Shown here: piece by piece, positions 18,669 to 27,986 of the stretch
Numbering within the stretch: position 1 is the stretch's first letter
Layout: each line of letters begins with the position of its first letter
Origin: Pedobacter montanisoli
Lineage (GTDB): Bacteria; Bacteroidota; Bacteroidia; Sphingobacteriales; Sphingobacteriaceae
Assembly: GCF_022809115.1 (NCBI RefSeq)
Contig: NZ_JALGBH010000001.1
Coordinates: 186,001 to 250,000 of the forward strand
DNA: 64,000 nt
Reading direction: 5' to 3'
Made by a program: the position numbers and the translations under genes
The notes under the pieces: model-generated
What the model was told of the DNA's origin: nothing
Seen by the model: only the letters and a program-made list of their open reading frames with translations
Database searches by the model: none

Positions 18669-19024
18669 TACACTTTTGGCATATGCAGGTGTAAGTAACC
18701 ACCTTCAATTAATAAAAGCGCTATGAAATAGATGATAAAAATAAATGAAATACCAAGCACTAACTGTAATCCGAGTTTCTCAAATTTTAAGTGCATAAAA
18801 TAGGCTACAATGTAGAATGCTTTGAATAATGTTAAAACAATATATACATAGTTACCTACGCTTTGGGTCATATGATGACCTGGAATTGCCCATAATGCAA
18901 TAATAAATTCTATAATGGTTAAGGCTAATAAGATAAAGAATACTTTCCAGATTTTGCCTTTGGTCATAGCGCCATGATCTCCATGCTCATGTGCCTCTGC
19001 TGTATGTGTGTTATGCTCTGACAT
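18668..19024 (-). CDS. Cytochrome c oxidase subunit IV-type protein
   Basis: This 118-residue protein has three hydrophobic helices at about 25-48, 55-78 and 83-108 and matches the small prokaryotic subunit IV (COX4_pro / CtaF) in length and layout, including the second-helix LFKAFYIVAYFMHL. It is thought to stabilise the subunit I-III core rather than to carry cofactors. The N-terminus is rich in histidine (five in the first 17 residues), as is subunit I. It lies 21 bases after the subunit III gene and overlaps the SCO-like start by one base. Confidence 0.9.
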   Translation of the reverse strand: MSEHNTHTAEAHEHGDHGAMTKGKIWKVFFILLALTIIEFIIALWAIPGHHMTQSVGNYVYIVLTLFKAFYIVAYFMHLKFEKLGLQLVLGISFIFIIYFIALLLIEGGYLHLHMPKV

Positions 19025-19045
19025 AATATCTTTCGTTGTTAAATT

Positions 19046-19747
19046 TTAAACCAAATAGAAGAAAGTAAATACGAATACCCAAACTAAATCTACAAAGTGC
19101 CAGTATAAACCTACTTTTTCTACCATTAAATAGTGTCCGCGTCTTTCAAAAGTTCCGTTAATTACCATGCAAAGGATAATGATATTGATCACTACACCAC
19201 TAAATACGTGGAAACCGTGAAATCCTGTAATGGTAAAGAAGAGGTTAGCAAACTGCTGTGCTGAAACTGCAGATACATCTCCATCAAAGAAATGGGTTAA
19301 ATCTTTAGGGATGCTTCCCCACCAGAAACCTTCGTGATGTAAGTGTGTCCACTCAATAGCCTGACAGCCTAAGAACATGAAACCACCTATAATTGTAGCG
19401 ATCATCCAACCGATCACTTCTTTTTTAGAGTTACGATGACCTGCTTCTACGGCAAGTACCATTGTTACCGAACTCATGATCAAAATAAAGGTCATGATAC
19501 CTACGAAAACCAATGGGTAACCATGATCTGCTATACCTGGAATTGATTGAAATACAAGATCTGGGTCTGGCCACGCAAATTTACTGAAACGTTGCGCACC
19601 ATAATAAACCAATAATGATGAAAATGTAAAGGCATCTGATAGTAAGAAAAACCACATCATTAACTTGCCATACTCCACAGACCATGGCGAACGACCACCT
19701 GCCCATGGTGTAGTTTTAACTTGGTCTAATTTTGATAATGAATCCAT
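19046..19747 (-). CDS. Cytochrome c oxidase subunit III
   Basis: A 233-residue integral membrane protein with five or more helices and subunit III hallmarks: WFFLLSDAFTFSSLLVYYG near the N-terminus, FFTITGFHGFHVFSG in the middle, and the C-terminal GLYWHFVDLVWVFVFTFFYL. Subunit III contacts subunit I and supports proton uptake. It is the second of two subunit III-type genes in the cluster; the other lies immediately upstream at 19780-20364. Both keep the HxxxD-type C-terminal motif (WHFVD here, WHFID in the other). Confidence 0.94.
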   Translation of the reverse strand: MDSLSKLDQVKTTPWAGGRSPWSVEYGKLMMWFFLLSDAFTFSSLLVYYGAQRFSKFAWPDPDLVFQSIPGIADHGYPLVFVGIMTFILIMSSVTMVLAVEAGHRNSKKEVIGWMIATIIGGFMFLGCQAIEWTHLHHEGFWWGSIPKDLTHFFDGDVSAVSAQQFANLFFTITGFHGFHVFSGVVINIIILCMVINGTFERRGHYLMVEKVGLYWHFVDLVWVFVFTFFYLV

Positions 19748-19779
19748 TTAATAATTTGTATAAAAGTTTGTTAAAAATT

Positions 19780-20364
19780 TTAACTGTTCAAAAGTAAAAA
19801 AACATACAGATATATCCATAATATATCTATAAAATGCCAAAAAATAGAGGCAATGTCCTGTCTATAAACCAATTTAGCATGATCTATTTTCCCGTAAGAG
19901 CCTACCAATGCACTTATAACCAATGCCAGTCCGGCAACGATATGCAATAAGTGCATCCCTGAAAGCAGGTAAACCATAGAAATAGCCGCATTATTATTGA
20001 TCAATACCGCACCGCTCAGATATAAACTGCTCCATGCCCGGAATTGTAAATAAGCAAAAACAAGCCCTAAAATTACTGTAATCCATAAATATAGCTGTTG
20101 TTGTTTTAACTGCTTATTGCGCAGGGCTCTGGCAGCTAAAAATAAAAACACACTACTTAAAACCAGCACAGCCGTGCTGTACATGAACGCATCTGGTAAT
20201 ACCAAACCATGGCCTTTACCTTTTGATGCTGAAAAAACTAAATAATAACTCGTAAAACCACCAAACATAATGATGGATGAAACCACGAACAACCACATCG
20301 CAAATTTGCGGGGTTTGGCATTAAACTCTACAGGAGCATTATTTTGTTGCATTGTATGTACCAT
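19780..20364 (-). CDS. Heme-copper oxidase subunit III-like protein
   Basis: A 194-residue protein with five hydrophobic helices, shorter than the neighbouring subunit III. The opening KPRKFAMWLFVVSSIIMFGG and the ending IASIFWHFIDILWIYLYVFL are typical for this family, as is the central YLLSGMHLLHIVAGL. Paired subunit III genes are usual in Bacteroidota act/cox clusters. An ATG four codons inside (position 20352) is an alternative start; the one used here sits 5 bases after the heme O synthase stop, so the genes are tightly linked. Confidence 0.92.
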   Translation of the reverse strand: MVHTMQQNNAPVEFNAKPRKFAMWLFVVSSIIMFGGFTSYYLVFSASKGKGHGLVLPDAFMYSTAVLVLSSVFLFLAARALRNKQLKQQQLYLWITVILGLVFAYLQFRAWSSLYLSGAVLINNNAAISMVYLLSGMHLLHIVAGLALVISALVGSYGKIDHAKLVYRQDIASIFWHFIDILWIYLYVFLLLNS

Positions 20365-20369
20365 AACTT

Positions 20370-21272
20370 CTAAACTACTAAATCAAACAATAAAACAAGT
20401 TGCACTAACGGGATATAAAAGAAAGAACAGAACATTACTTTTCTGGCACTTGCCAAATCCTGTTTTTGCATTAACTGGTAAGCATACCAGGCAAATATTA
20501 AACCCAATACTAAAGAAACTCCAGCAATTATATAACCTCCAAATCCTAAAATGGTAGGCAATAAACTTACCGGGATCAGTATCAGCGTACTGATAAAAGT
20601 AATTGTTGCACTGGCTTTATCTCTTTCTTTGGTGGGTAACAATCTAAAACCCGCAAGTTTATAATCATCATCAACCACCCAGGCAATTGACCAGAAATGC
20701 GGGAATTGCCATACAAATTGAACGAGAAATAAAACTAAAGCAATCTGATAATCTTTAGGTACATAACCTACTGGCGAGTGACCTATTGCAGCCAGATAAC
20801 CAATAAGTGGAGGTAAAGCTCCCGGTATTGCACCTACAAACACCGCTATAGGCGATTTTCTTTTCAAAGGCGTATAAGCAAAGGCGTATAACAGAATAGA
20901 GAAAACAGAGATTAATCCCGTTTCTAAATTCAGCTTACCCAATAAAAATGTACCTGTAATCCCCATTACCAAACCAATCACCAAACCTTGCCCTGTGGTC
21001 ATGCGTCCGGCAGGCATTGGGCGGTCTTTGGTTCGCATCATTAACTTATCAAGATCTTTTTCAATAACTTCATTAAAGCTATTAGCAGCTCCAGTTACCA
21101 GAAAACCGCCAATAATCAGAATGAGCCAATTGTACCAATTTATACTATCGATTACATTTCTGTCAACCTGTATTTTAGAACCAATTAAAAAAGTAACAGA
21201 TGCAGAAAAAACAACCAGAAAGGTTAATCTGAATTTTACTAATTTCGAGAAATCTGAAAAAAACTGTTTCAA
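20370..21272 (-). CDS. ctaB: Protoheme IX farnesyltransferase (heme O synthase)
   Basis: This 300-residue polytopic enzyme (UbiA superfamily, about nine helices) adds a farnesyl chain to heme B, giving heme O, the precursor of the heme A used by the oxidase encoded alongside. The first Asp-rich prenyl-diphosphate site is seen in NSFNEVIEKDLDKLMMRTKD followed by RPMPAGRM; the second is around DDDYKLAGFRLLP. Length is normal. The gene follows heme A synthase by 10 bases, so the two heme-modifying steps are coexpressed, in the order used by many Bacteroidota. Confidence 0.96.
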   Translation of the reverse strand: MKQFFSDFSKLVKFRLTFLVVFSASVTFLIGSKIQVDRNVIDSINWYNWLILIIGGFLVTGAANSFNEVIEKDLDKLMMRTKDRPMPAGRMTTGQGLVIGLVMGITGTFLLGKLNLETGLISVFSILLYAFAYTPLKRKSPIAVFVGAIPGALPPLIGYLAAIGHSPVGYVPKDYQIALVLFLVQFVWQFPHFWSIAWVVDDDYKLAGFRLLPTKERDKASATITFISTLILIPVSLLPTILGFGGYIIAGVSLVLGLIFAWYAYQLMQKQDLASARKVMFCSFFYIPLVQLVLLFDLVV

Positions 21273-21282
21273 TTTTAATGAT

Positions 21283-22353
21283 TTAAGTTGTCTTATAGGT
21301 TTTGGTTCTGTAAACCAGTAAATATAAATAGTATTGTAAGCTAAACATCAGTGTTGCAAATAAGATATGTATAGTTTGTGCATAAGGAGGCAGTGCCAAA
21401 TAAGACAACACAAAACCTGATATTAATTGCACAATTAACACGATCATAATGTTATTTGCGGTTATTAGAGGAGAAGCTTTACCACTAAAACGGTCTTTAA
21501 CCATTTTGTACACAATAAAATTACTTATCGCCACGGCAATAGCCAGATCTCTGTGCAGAGAAAACACATTGCCCAGTTTACTGATCCAGGTATTGCGACC
21601 ATTGTAACTCAGTGCCTTGGCAATACTGTCTATATGCTCTCTAACTTCTGTTCCTAAAATAATCTGAGCAACAGACAAAATTAAAGTAAAAGCTAAAAAT
21701 CCTTTTAACCACATAATACGGTACATAATTACCGTAGGCTCCTGATATAATTGTTTAGCATAGTTATACGTATAAATAGCTATGCCTAAAATTACAAGTG
21801 CCAAAAGCATATGCACGGTTACAACCCATTGTGTTAAATTGGTAGATACCACAATAGAACCTAACCAGGCCTGATATCCTACCACAAAAAGGTTCAGAAT
21901 ACTTAATATAACTATTCTTTTAGCTTTCTTTTTAAAAGTAAAAGCATAAACTGCTGTAAGCAACATGAATATCCCTAAAGTTGCTCCCGATAATCTGTTA
22001 AGATATTCGGTCCAGGTTTTAGCTACATTAAATTCTTCGTGCTCTAAAATAGATTTATCATTTCTGATGCTGTTTGCCTCTTCTGTTTTACCTAAACGTT
22101 CCAGGTATTTAGCAAACTTCTCATTTTTCTTAACCCTTCCTTCCACATATTTCTTCTCGTAATCAGGTGGAAGCTGCTTCACAGAAGTAGGTGGAATATA
22201 CTGGTCAAAGCATTTTGGCCAGTCTGGGCATCCCATGCCCGACCCTGTACTGCGTACAATACCTCCGGCTAAGATCACTACTAAGGTTAAGATGATAGTA
22301 ATGAAATTAATTCTAATAAATCTCTTTTCAGATTTAGAAATCATTTCAAACAC
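21283..22353 (-). CDS. ctaA: Heme A synthase (COX15/CtaA family)
   Basis: A 356-residue membrane enzyme that oxidises the methyl group of heme O to a formyl group, giving heme A. It has about eight helices and the family strings GGIVRSTGSGMGCPDWPKCF (with the paired cysteines) near residues 25-45 and LGSIVVSTNLTQWVVTVHML in the middle; later EVREHIDS and SLHRDLA supply expected heme-ligand histidines. The extra soluble stretch of about 80 residues after PKCF is normal for the Bacteroidota branch. An ATG three codons downstream (MISKSEK) is an alternative start. A strong hairpin (22365-22407) lies just upstream, so it may have a separately tuned level from subunit I. Confidence 0.94.
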   Translation of the reverse strand: MFEMISKSEKRFIRINFITIILTLVVILAGGIVRSTGSGMGCPDWPKCFDQYIPPTSVKQLPPDYEKKYVEGRVKKNEKFAKYLERLGKTEEANSIRNDKSILEHEEFNVAKTWTEYLNRLSGATLGIFMLLTAVYAFTFKKKAKRIVILSILNLFVVGYQAWLGSIVVSTNLTQWVVTVHMLLALVILGIAIYTYNYAKQLYQEPTVIMYRIMWLKGFLAFTLILSVAQIILGTEVREHIDSIAKALSYNGRNTWISKLGNVFSLHRDLAIAVAISNFIVYKMVKDRFSGKASPLITANNIMIVLIVQLISGFVLSYLALPPYAQTIHILFATLMFSLQYYLYLLVYRTKTYKTT

Positions 22354-22364
22354 ATTAGATATAA

Positions 22365-22407
22365 AATAAGGTATCTGTTAAGTTTTTTACTTTGCAGATA
22401 CCTTATT
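22365..22407 (-). terminator. Perfect hairpin between oxidase subunit I and heme A synthase
   Basis: Arms AATAAGGTATCTG (22365-22377) and CAGATACCTTATT (22395-22407) are perfect 13-base complements with a 17-base loop. On the minus strand the stem is followed by TTATAT, so it resembles an intrinsic terminator placed 23 bases after the subunit I stop and 11 bases before the heme A synthase start. It could be a partial terminator or an RNA processing/stability element. Confidence 0.6.
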
Positions 22408-22430
22408 ACATTTATTACAAAGTAAGGTTA

Positions 22431-24302
22431 CTATTCGTTATTCTTACTCGGATCATTTTTTGCGTTCCACTCTCTCTGGATCTGCTCTGCTTCTGTATTT
22501 CCTTCAAAATCATGGAAAAGGTTAGAGCTCATTGTTTCAGAGAAAGGCACAGTTTGAGGAATAAAATCGCTCTCAGAACCAGGCTTACTATAATCGTAAG
22601 GCCAACGGTGAACGGTTGGAATTTCGCCCGGCCAGTTACCGTGAATACGCTCTACAGGAGTAGTCCATTCAAGTGTATTAGATTCCCAAGGATTTTGAGG
22701 GGCTCTCTTACCTCTGAATATAGAATAAAAGAAGTTGAATAAGAAAGCTACCTGAGCTAAACCGGCAACAATTGCAGACCATGTAACTAATTTATTTACA
22801 GTCATCCATTTGTGCATGAATTCAAATTCTGTAAATGCATAGTAACGACGTGGTACACCATCTAATCCTAAAAAGTGAAGAGGGAAAAATACCAAATAGG
22901 TACAAACAAAAGTAACCCAGAAATGCAGGTAAGCTAATTTGCTATCCATTAAACGTCCAAACATTTTAGGGAACCAATGATAAACACCAGCAAGCATGCC
23001 AAATATAGCTGCAGAACCCATTACCAAGTGGAAGTGAGCTACTACGAAATAAGTATCGTGAAGGTTAATATCTAAAGTTGCGTTTCCTAACCAGATACCA
23101 GTTAAACCACCTGAGATAAAGAAAGACACCATACCAATTGCGAAAAGCATACCTGGAGTAAAACGGATATTTCCTTTCCAAAGCGTTGCCAACCAGTTAA
23201 ACGTTTTTACAGCAGATGGAACCGCAATAATCAGCGTGGTAATCATAAACACACCACCTAAGAATGGGTTCATACCTGTTACGAACATATGGTGACCCCA
23301 TACAATAAGTGATAATACGGTAATACCAATTAATGAGTAAACCATGGCATGGTAACCAAAAATAGGTTTTCTTGAGTTTACAGCAATGATTTCTGATGAC
23401 AGACCCATTGCTGGCATAATTACGATATATACCTCTGGGTGGCCTAAGAACCAGAATAAGTGTTGCCATAAAATTGGCGAACCACCTTCGTTAGGCATAA
23501 TCTGAGTACCAAATACCATATCAGACAAGTAGAAACTTGTACCTACGCTACGGTCAAAAATTAACAGTACTACCCCTGCTACCAATACCGGGAAAGATAA
23601 AATACCTAAAACAGCTGTTAAGAAAAACGCCCAGATTGTTAAAGGCATTTTCCAAAAGTCCATGCCTTTAGTACGCATGTTTAATATTGTACTTACGTAG
23701 TTAATACCTCCCATTAAAGAAGAAGCTACGAAAAGAATCATACTGATTAACCATAAAGTCATACCTAAACCTGAACCAGGAATAGCTTTAGGAACCGCAG
23801 ATAATGGCGGATATACTGTCCATCCTGCTGCAGCCGGACCAGTTTGGATGAAAAACGACGACATCATGATTACACATGCAGCAAAGAAAAACCAGTAAGA
23901 AAGCATGTTTAAAAATGGTGAAGCCATGTCTCTTGCTCCAACCTGTAAAGGAATTAACAAGTTACTAAAAGTACCACTTAAACCTGCGGTTAATACAAAG
24001 AATACCATGATGGTACCATGAATAGTAACTAAAGCAAGATAAAAGTCCGGTCTTATTCTTCCACCCTCAGCCCATTTTCCTAAAAGTTGCTCTAAAAGAG
24101 GGAAGTTATGATCTGGCCATGCTAACTGAATTCTAAACAAGATTGATAGAATCATAGCTATAACAGCCATAATGATACCAGTTATTAAAAACTGTTTCGC
24201 GATCATTTTATGATCCTGACTAAAAACGTATTTTGTTAAAAACGTTTCATGGTGATGTCCATGATCATCGTGATGCGTATCGTGTGTTGATATTGTTGAC
24301 AT
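22431..24302 (-). CDS. ctaD: Cytochrome c oxidase subunit I
   Basis: The 623-residue catalytic subunit holding heme a and the heme a3-CuB site where oxygen is reduced. About twelve or more helices are present. The CuB/tyrosine motif is HPEVY at residues 288-292 in FWFLGHPEVYIVIMPAMG; the a/a3 ligand region is HDTYFVVAHFHLVMG. The presence of HPEVY marks an A-type oxidase with the cross-linked Tyr. The extreme N-terminus is strikingly histidine-rich (seven His within residues 7-18). It lies 21 bases downstream of subunit II. Its electron donor is expected to be the act complex or its cytochromes. Confidence 0.97.
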   Translation of the reverse strand: MSTISTHDTHHDDHGHHHETFLTKYVFSQDHKMIAKQFLITGIIMAVIAMILSILFRIQLAWPDHNFPLLEQLLGKWAEGGRIRPDFYLALVTIHGTIMVFFVLTAGLSGTFSNLLIPLQVGARDMASPFLNMLSYWFFFAACVIMMSSFFIQTGPAAAGWTVYPPLSAVPKAIPGSGLGMTLWLISMILFVASSLMGGINYVSTILNMRTKGMDFWKMPLTIWAFFLTAVLGILSFPVLVAGVVLLIFDRSVGTSFYLSDMVFGTQIMPNEGGSPILWQHLFWFLGHPEVYIVIMPAMGLSSEIIAVNSRKPIFGYHAMVYSLIGITVLSLIVWGHHMFVTGMNPFLGGVFMITTLIIAVPSAVKTFNWLATLWKGNIRFTPGMLFAIGMVSFFISGGLTGIWLGNATLDINLHDTYFVVAHFHLVMGSAAIFGMLAGVYHWFPKMFGRLMDSKLAYLHFWVTFVCTYLVFFPLHFLGLDGVPRRYYAFTEFEFMHKWMTVNKLVTWSAIVAGLAQVAFLFNFFYSIFRGKRAPQNPWESNTLEWTTPVERIHGNWPGEIPTVHRWPYDYSKPGSESDFIPQTVPFSETMSSNLFHDFEGNTEAEQIQREWNAKNDPSKNNE

Positions 24303-24323
24303 AATAAGGTATTTCCAGTATTA

Positions 24324-25544
24324 TTATTTTTTTAATGCAAGTTGATTTTCTGCCGATGGTTTAACTGAGGCTGTAGCTGTTGAATCTGCAGGTTTCGCAG
24401 GTGCAGTTACAGGCAAATTAAATGCTTTTCTCAAATCATCGGTTAAATATGGTTTTTGATTGGTTAACCACTCTTCATATTCCTTTTCAGAAACAATTCT
24501 TACAACTTTTTGCATGTTAAAGTGGTTGGTTCCGCAAATTTTAGAACAAAGTAATACATAGTGAAAATTAGGATCACCTGTTTTAGCCTTCATTTCATCA
24601 GTTGTAATCGTTGGCGTAAACTCAAACTGTGTAGGCATACCCGGAACTGTATTTAACTGAACTCTGAACTGAGGCATATAGAAACTGTGGATTACGTCTT
24701 TACTGGTTAAAGTAAAACGTACAGCTTTGTTAACCGGTAATACAATTTCATCAGCAACCAAATCATCCTGACTATCTCTATCGTTGAAATCAATACCTAA
24801 GTTATTGGTACTGGTAACCAGTTTGTAGTTCTTTTTACCTACAATACCATCCTTACCCGGATAACGTATATCCCACTGGAACTGAGAAGAAGTAACTTCA
24901 ACACTTAGCGGTTTGTTGTTCGGATCTTCAACTTTGTGGAAAATAGATCTCCAGGTTAAAAAGCCCATTAATACCAATACAGTTAAAACTAAAGCCGGAA
25001 CAATAGTCCAGATACGCTCTATCATATTGTTATGTGGATAGTAATAAGCTTTTCTAGCTTTATTGTATCTATAAATGTAAGTGAATACAAACATTACGAT
25101 ATGCGTAGCAATGAAAACGATAGTTGTTAAAATTAAAGTAATTTCAAACATCTGATCTATTTTCTTACCATGCTCAGAAGCAGCTTCTGGTAATATCATT
25201 TTGCCATGAACAGTATATTCAAAATATACACCGTACAATCCTACAATTAAGAATATTACAAAAAGTACCGCATTAATCAAATCCCAATTTATACCCTCAG
25301 ATTTACCTTGGGTCTCTCTAGTTAGCTCATAAACTTTTAATGCCTTACCAACAATTGCAATGAACAAACATGCTAGTAAAAACAGCAAAACATAAAAGAT
25401 AGTAGACCTGTAAACCGGTTCCATATCTACTGGTTTTGCTATAGCGGCAGCTTCCTGAGCAAAAACGGCAGTACTCGAAAACAGGGTAAATATTACCGCT
25501 AACGCTGCCATTGCTTTATTACCTATTACTTTAATTAAACTCAT
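24324..25544 (-). CDS. ctaC: Cytochrome c oxidase subunit II
   Basis: A 406-residue subunit that receives electrons at a binuclear CuA centre. An N-terminal signal-like segment (LFSSTAVFAQ) is followed by membrane helices near 45-65, 90-110, 130-155 and 175-200, more than the usual two. The cupredoxin domain carries the CuA ligands Cys333, Cys337, His341 and Met344 in CSKICGTNHFNM, with an earlier DVIHSFYMPQFRVQ. There is no CxxCH heme motif after the CuA domain, so this is not a caa3-type fusion. The tail is rich in Ala/Pro/Ser and probably flexible. The gene starts the cox part of the cluster, 66 bases after actF. Confidence 0.95.
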   Translation of the reverse strand: MSLIKVIGNKAMAALAVIFTLFSSTAVFAQEAAAIAKPVDMEPVYRSTIFYVLLFLLACLFIAIVGKALKVYELTRETQGKSEGINWDLINAVLFVIFLIVGLYGVYFEYTVHGKMILPEAASEHGKKIDQMFEITLILTTIVFIATHIVMFVFTYIYRYNKARKAYYYPHNNMIERIWTIVPALVLTVLVLMGFLTWRSIFHKVEDPNNKPLSVEVTSSQFQWDIRYPGKDGIVGKKNYKLVTSTNNLGIDFNDRDSQDDLVADEIVLPVNKAVRFTLTSKDVIHSFYMPQFRVQLNTVPGMPTQFEFTPTITTDEMKAKTGDPNFHYVLLCSKICGTNHFNMQKVVRIVSEKEYEEWLTNQKPYLTDDLRKAFNLPVTAPAKPADSTATASVKPSAENQLALKK

Positions 25545-25610
25545 TTTCTTTAAAAAGTAGTACTAAGTACTTTATATTTCAATTATTATATTCTAAAACG
25601 CAAGCCAATC

Positions 25611-26834
25611 TTACAAATGGTGGTGTAAACTCTCTTGTAAGAAAGGGTGATTCTTTGGAGCTAAGGCTTTTTTACTTAGCGCATTTAATACGGTGAAAGT
25701 AAATAATCCTAAAAATCCTAGAGCAACGCCTACTTCTATAATTCCAAAGCCACTGCCATCCTTAGTACCATGTTCAAAAATACCTGGCATGATCATTTGA
25801 TAGTAGTCAACCCAGTGACCGCATAACACAACTATAGAAACAAACAATAACATTTTCTCACTACGCTTGTTATCACGATCCATTAATAATAATAACGGAG
25901 CTAAGAAATTCATTGCAAGGTTTAAGTAAAACCAGAATTCATAACTTTCAAAACGTTTATAGAAATAAACTGTTTCTTCAGACATGTTTGCATAATAGAT
26001 CAATAAGAATTGTGCAAACCATACATAGGTCCAGAAAATTGAGAAACCAAATATTAACTGTCCTAAGTTATGTAAGTGACTGTTATTTACCCAGCTCATA
26101 TAACCTGCTTTTCTTAATAGAATAAGAATAACTGCAATAGCGGCAAGACTACTTACCCACATTGCGGCAAAGTTATACCATCCAAACATTGTAGAGAACC
26201 AGTGTGCCTCTAAAGACATGATGGTATCAAAAGCAAAAATTGGAGTTGTAAAACCATATATTACTAAGAATATACAAGAGTTTTTAAAGCTTTTTCTGTA
26301 AGATTCTAAACCTCCGTTCAAATCTTCGTTATATGACCATTTAGCAACAGAATAAGCAAAGATTGAATAGATACCTAAAAACACAACTTGTCTGGTCATG
26401 AAGAAAGGCACATTTAAAAACACTGACTTACCAGCGATAAGGTTATCATAGTTTGGCGAATTAGGATCAATTAATCCTTCTGCATGCCAGTGATGATAAA
26501 GATTATGTGAATATAAACCTAAACCAATTACAAGCAGTAAAATAATTACAGCAAAAGGTAAGGTTCTAGCCATAGCTTGTGGTACACGCAAAATTGATGC
26601 AGACCAACCTGCCTGTGCTACAAATTGTACAGCCAGAAAAAATGCGGCCGACATACATACACAAGCAAAGTAATAGGCCATTAGTAACAGGTTAGCAAAA
26701 GTACGTTCGCTAGCACCCGAAGCAAAGCCGTATCCAATAGCTGCCAGGCCAATTACAATACCTATTATACTTAGGTTTCTAACTTTTCCTGTAAACTCAA
26801 ATTGTTCGGCTAAATTATAGTGATGAGTTCCCAT
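25611..26834 (-). CDS. actF: Alternative complex III subunit ActF
   Basis: This 407-residue integral membrane protein has about ten helices and is a NrfD-related quinol-oxidoreductase subunit of alternative complex III. The strings FAFDTIMSLEAHWFSTMFGWY and AQFLLIYYANMSEET are characteristic. In the complex it pairs with ActC in the membrane, and is thought to contribute to proton movement rather than bind heme. Length matches the family. Both termini carry histidine clusters (GTHHYN and LHHHL). It starts 15 bases after actE, and is followed by the oxidase genes, which suggests the two complexes assemble as a supercomplex as known for Flavobacterium johnsoniae. Confidence 0.94.
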   Translation of the reverse strand: MGTHHYNLAEQFEFTGKVRNLSIIGIVIGLAAIGYGFASGASERTFANLLLMAYYFACVCMSAAFFLAVQFVAQAGWSASILRVPQAMARTLPFAVIILLLVIGLGLYSHNLYHHWHAEGLIDPNSPNYDNLIAGKSVFLNVPFFMTRQVVFLGIYSIFAYSVAKWSYNEDLNGGLESYRKSFKNSCIFLVIYGFTTPIFAFDTIMSLEAHWFSTMFGWYNFAAMWVSSLAAIAVILILLRKAGYMSWVNNSHLHNLGQLIFGFSIFWTYVWFAQFLLIYYANMSEETVYFYKRFESYEFWFYLNLAMNFLAPLLLLMDRDNKRSEKMLLFVSIVVLCGHWVDYYQMIMPGIFEHGTKDGSGFGIIEVGVALGFLGLFTFTVLNALSKKALAPKNHPFLQESLHHHL

Positions 26835-26849
26835 TTATTTCTGCTTTTC

Positions 26850-27455
26850 TTATTTTATTTTTTGTAATTCCTGAACATACATTACTACTTTCCATCTCTC
26901 GGTTGGTGTAAGTTGTGATGCATGAGACCCCATTGCGTTTAATCCATACATGATAGTATGATAAATTTTACCAGCCTGTAAATCTCTCATTAAGCCTCCT
27001 CTAGATGAATTTGCATCATCTCCGTGGTAAGCTGGTACACCTGATATACCTTTATCTAATTTTACGATATGACCCTGTCCATCGCCTTTTTCGCCATGGC
27101 AAGGAGCGCAAAATACAGTATAAAAGTGCTTACCTTCTGCTAGGTTCTTTTCAGTTACAGGTAATGGATTTACCAATGCCGCAGAAGCTTCATAACCTTC
27201 TTTAGTGTTTGGCAATTCATACCTGTCAAAACCTACAGGATTAGTATTTGAAGGTGGCGTTTGCGCCGTTTGTCCTTTAAAACTCTCTAAATCTGGATTT
27301 GTAGTAGAAACTGGTTGATCTTGATTATAAGCAATCGGATCATACATATTTCTTGCAAATTCTAAGCCTGTGCTTTTTTTATCTCTACAAGCTGAGAACA
27401 TTACAGCAGCTGATAATAATGAAAAAGTGGCTAAAACTATTCTATTCTTATTCAT
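26850..27455 (-). CDS. actE: Alternative complex III monoheme cytochrome c, ActE
   Basis: A 201-residue c-type cytochrome lipoprotein. The signal is MNKNRIVLATFSLLSAAVMF with a lipobox ending SAC, and the heme-binding motif is CAPCH (Cys116, Cys119, His120) with GEKGDGQG after it; a Met in YGLNAMGSHAS is a plausible sixth ligand. ActE passes electrons from the complex toward the oxidase. I chose the ATG at 27455 because it gives a compact lipoprotein signal; the upstream ATG at 27476 is also open and would overlap actD by 29 bases instead of 8. Either way the two genes are translationally coupled. Confidence 0.93.
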   Translation of the reverse strand: MNKNRIVLATFSLLSAAVMFSACRDKKSTGLEFARNMYDPIAYNQDQPVSTTNPDLESFKGQTAQTPPSNTNPVGFDRYELPNTKEGYEASAALVNPLPVTEKNLAEGKHFYTVFCAPCHGEKGDGQGHIVKLDKGISGVPAYHGDDANSSRGGLMRDLQAGKIYHTIMYGLNAMGSHASQLTPTERWKVVMYVQELQKIK

Positions 27456-27984
27456 AGCTAATATACTTCCTTTCATTGTACTTAACCTCTAGAGCGCCAG
27501 CACCTTTTAATAGTTCATCAATTTTAGCGTGATCTGCATTTTCTTTGGCATCAACAGCAATGACAAAACGATCATTTGTAGCACGTAGGTCCATTACTCT
27601 TGGTGCTCTTCCAGGGAATAAATGTGTTGATGCATAATAAGAACCAACTAACCCGAAAGCACAGAATAAAATGGTTAACTCAAACGTAATTGGAATAAAA
27701 TCTGGTAACGCAAAATGAGTTTTACCACCAATGTTTAAAGGCCAATCTACAACAGTTGCCAAATAAACTCCTGTAAGCATGGTTATTGTTCCGGTTATAC
27801 CGAAAAAGAAAGCAGCAACGTCAAGTCTTGATCTTTTAACTCCCAGTTTTGCTTCAATACCGTGAATAGGCATAGGAGTATAAACATCATAAATAGAGAT
27901 GTTGTTCTCCTGCAATTTGTCAATGCCATGCATCAACTCATCAGGATCGCCAAAACTGCCTATAATATATTTGATATTACTCAT
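27448..27984 (-). CDS. actD: Alternative complex III subunit ActD (DUF3341)
   Basis: This 178-residue protein has two membrane helices (about 55-78 and 95-120) flanked by soluble parts, the DUF3341 layout of ActD. Recognisable strings are GSFGDPDELMHGIDKLQE at the N-terminus, the YTPMPIHGIEAKLG motif, and the C-terminal NDRFVIAVDAKE followed by a GALEVK-type ending. It carries no cofactor motif and probably acts structurally. It lies 2 bases after actC and overlaps actE. Confidence 0.95.
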   Translation of the reverse strand: MSNIKYIIGSFGDPDELMHGIDKLQENNISIYDVYTPMPIHGIEAKLGVKRSRLDVAAFFFGITGTITMLTGVYLATVVDWPLNIGGKTHFALPDFIPITFELTILFCAFGLVGSYYASTHLFPGRAPRVMDLRATNDRFVIAVDAKENADHAKIDELLKGAGALEVKYNERKYISYE

Positions 27985-27986
27985 TG

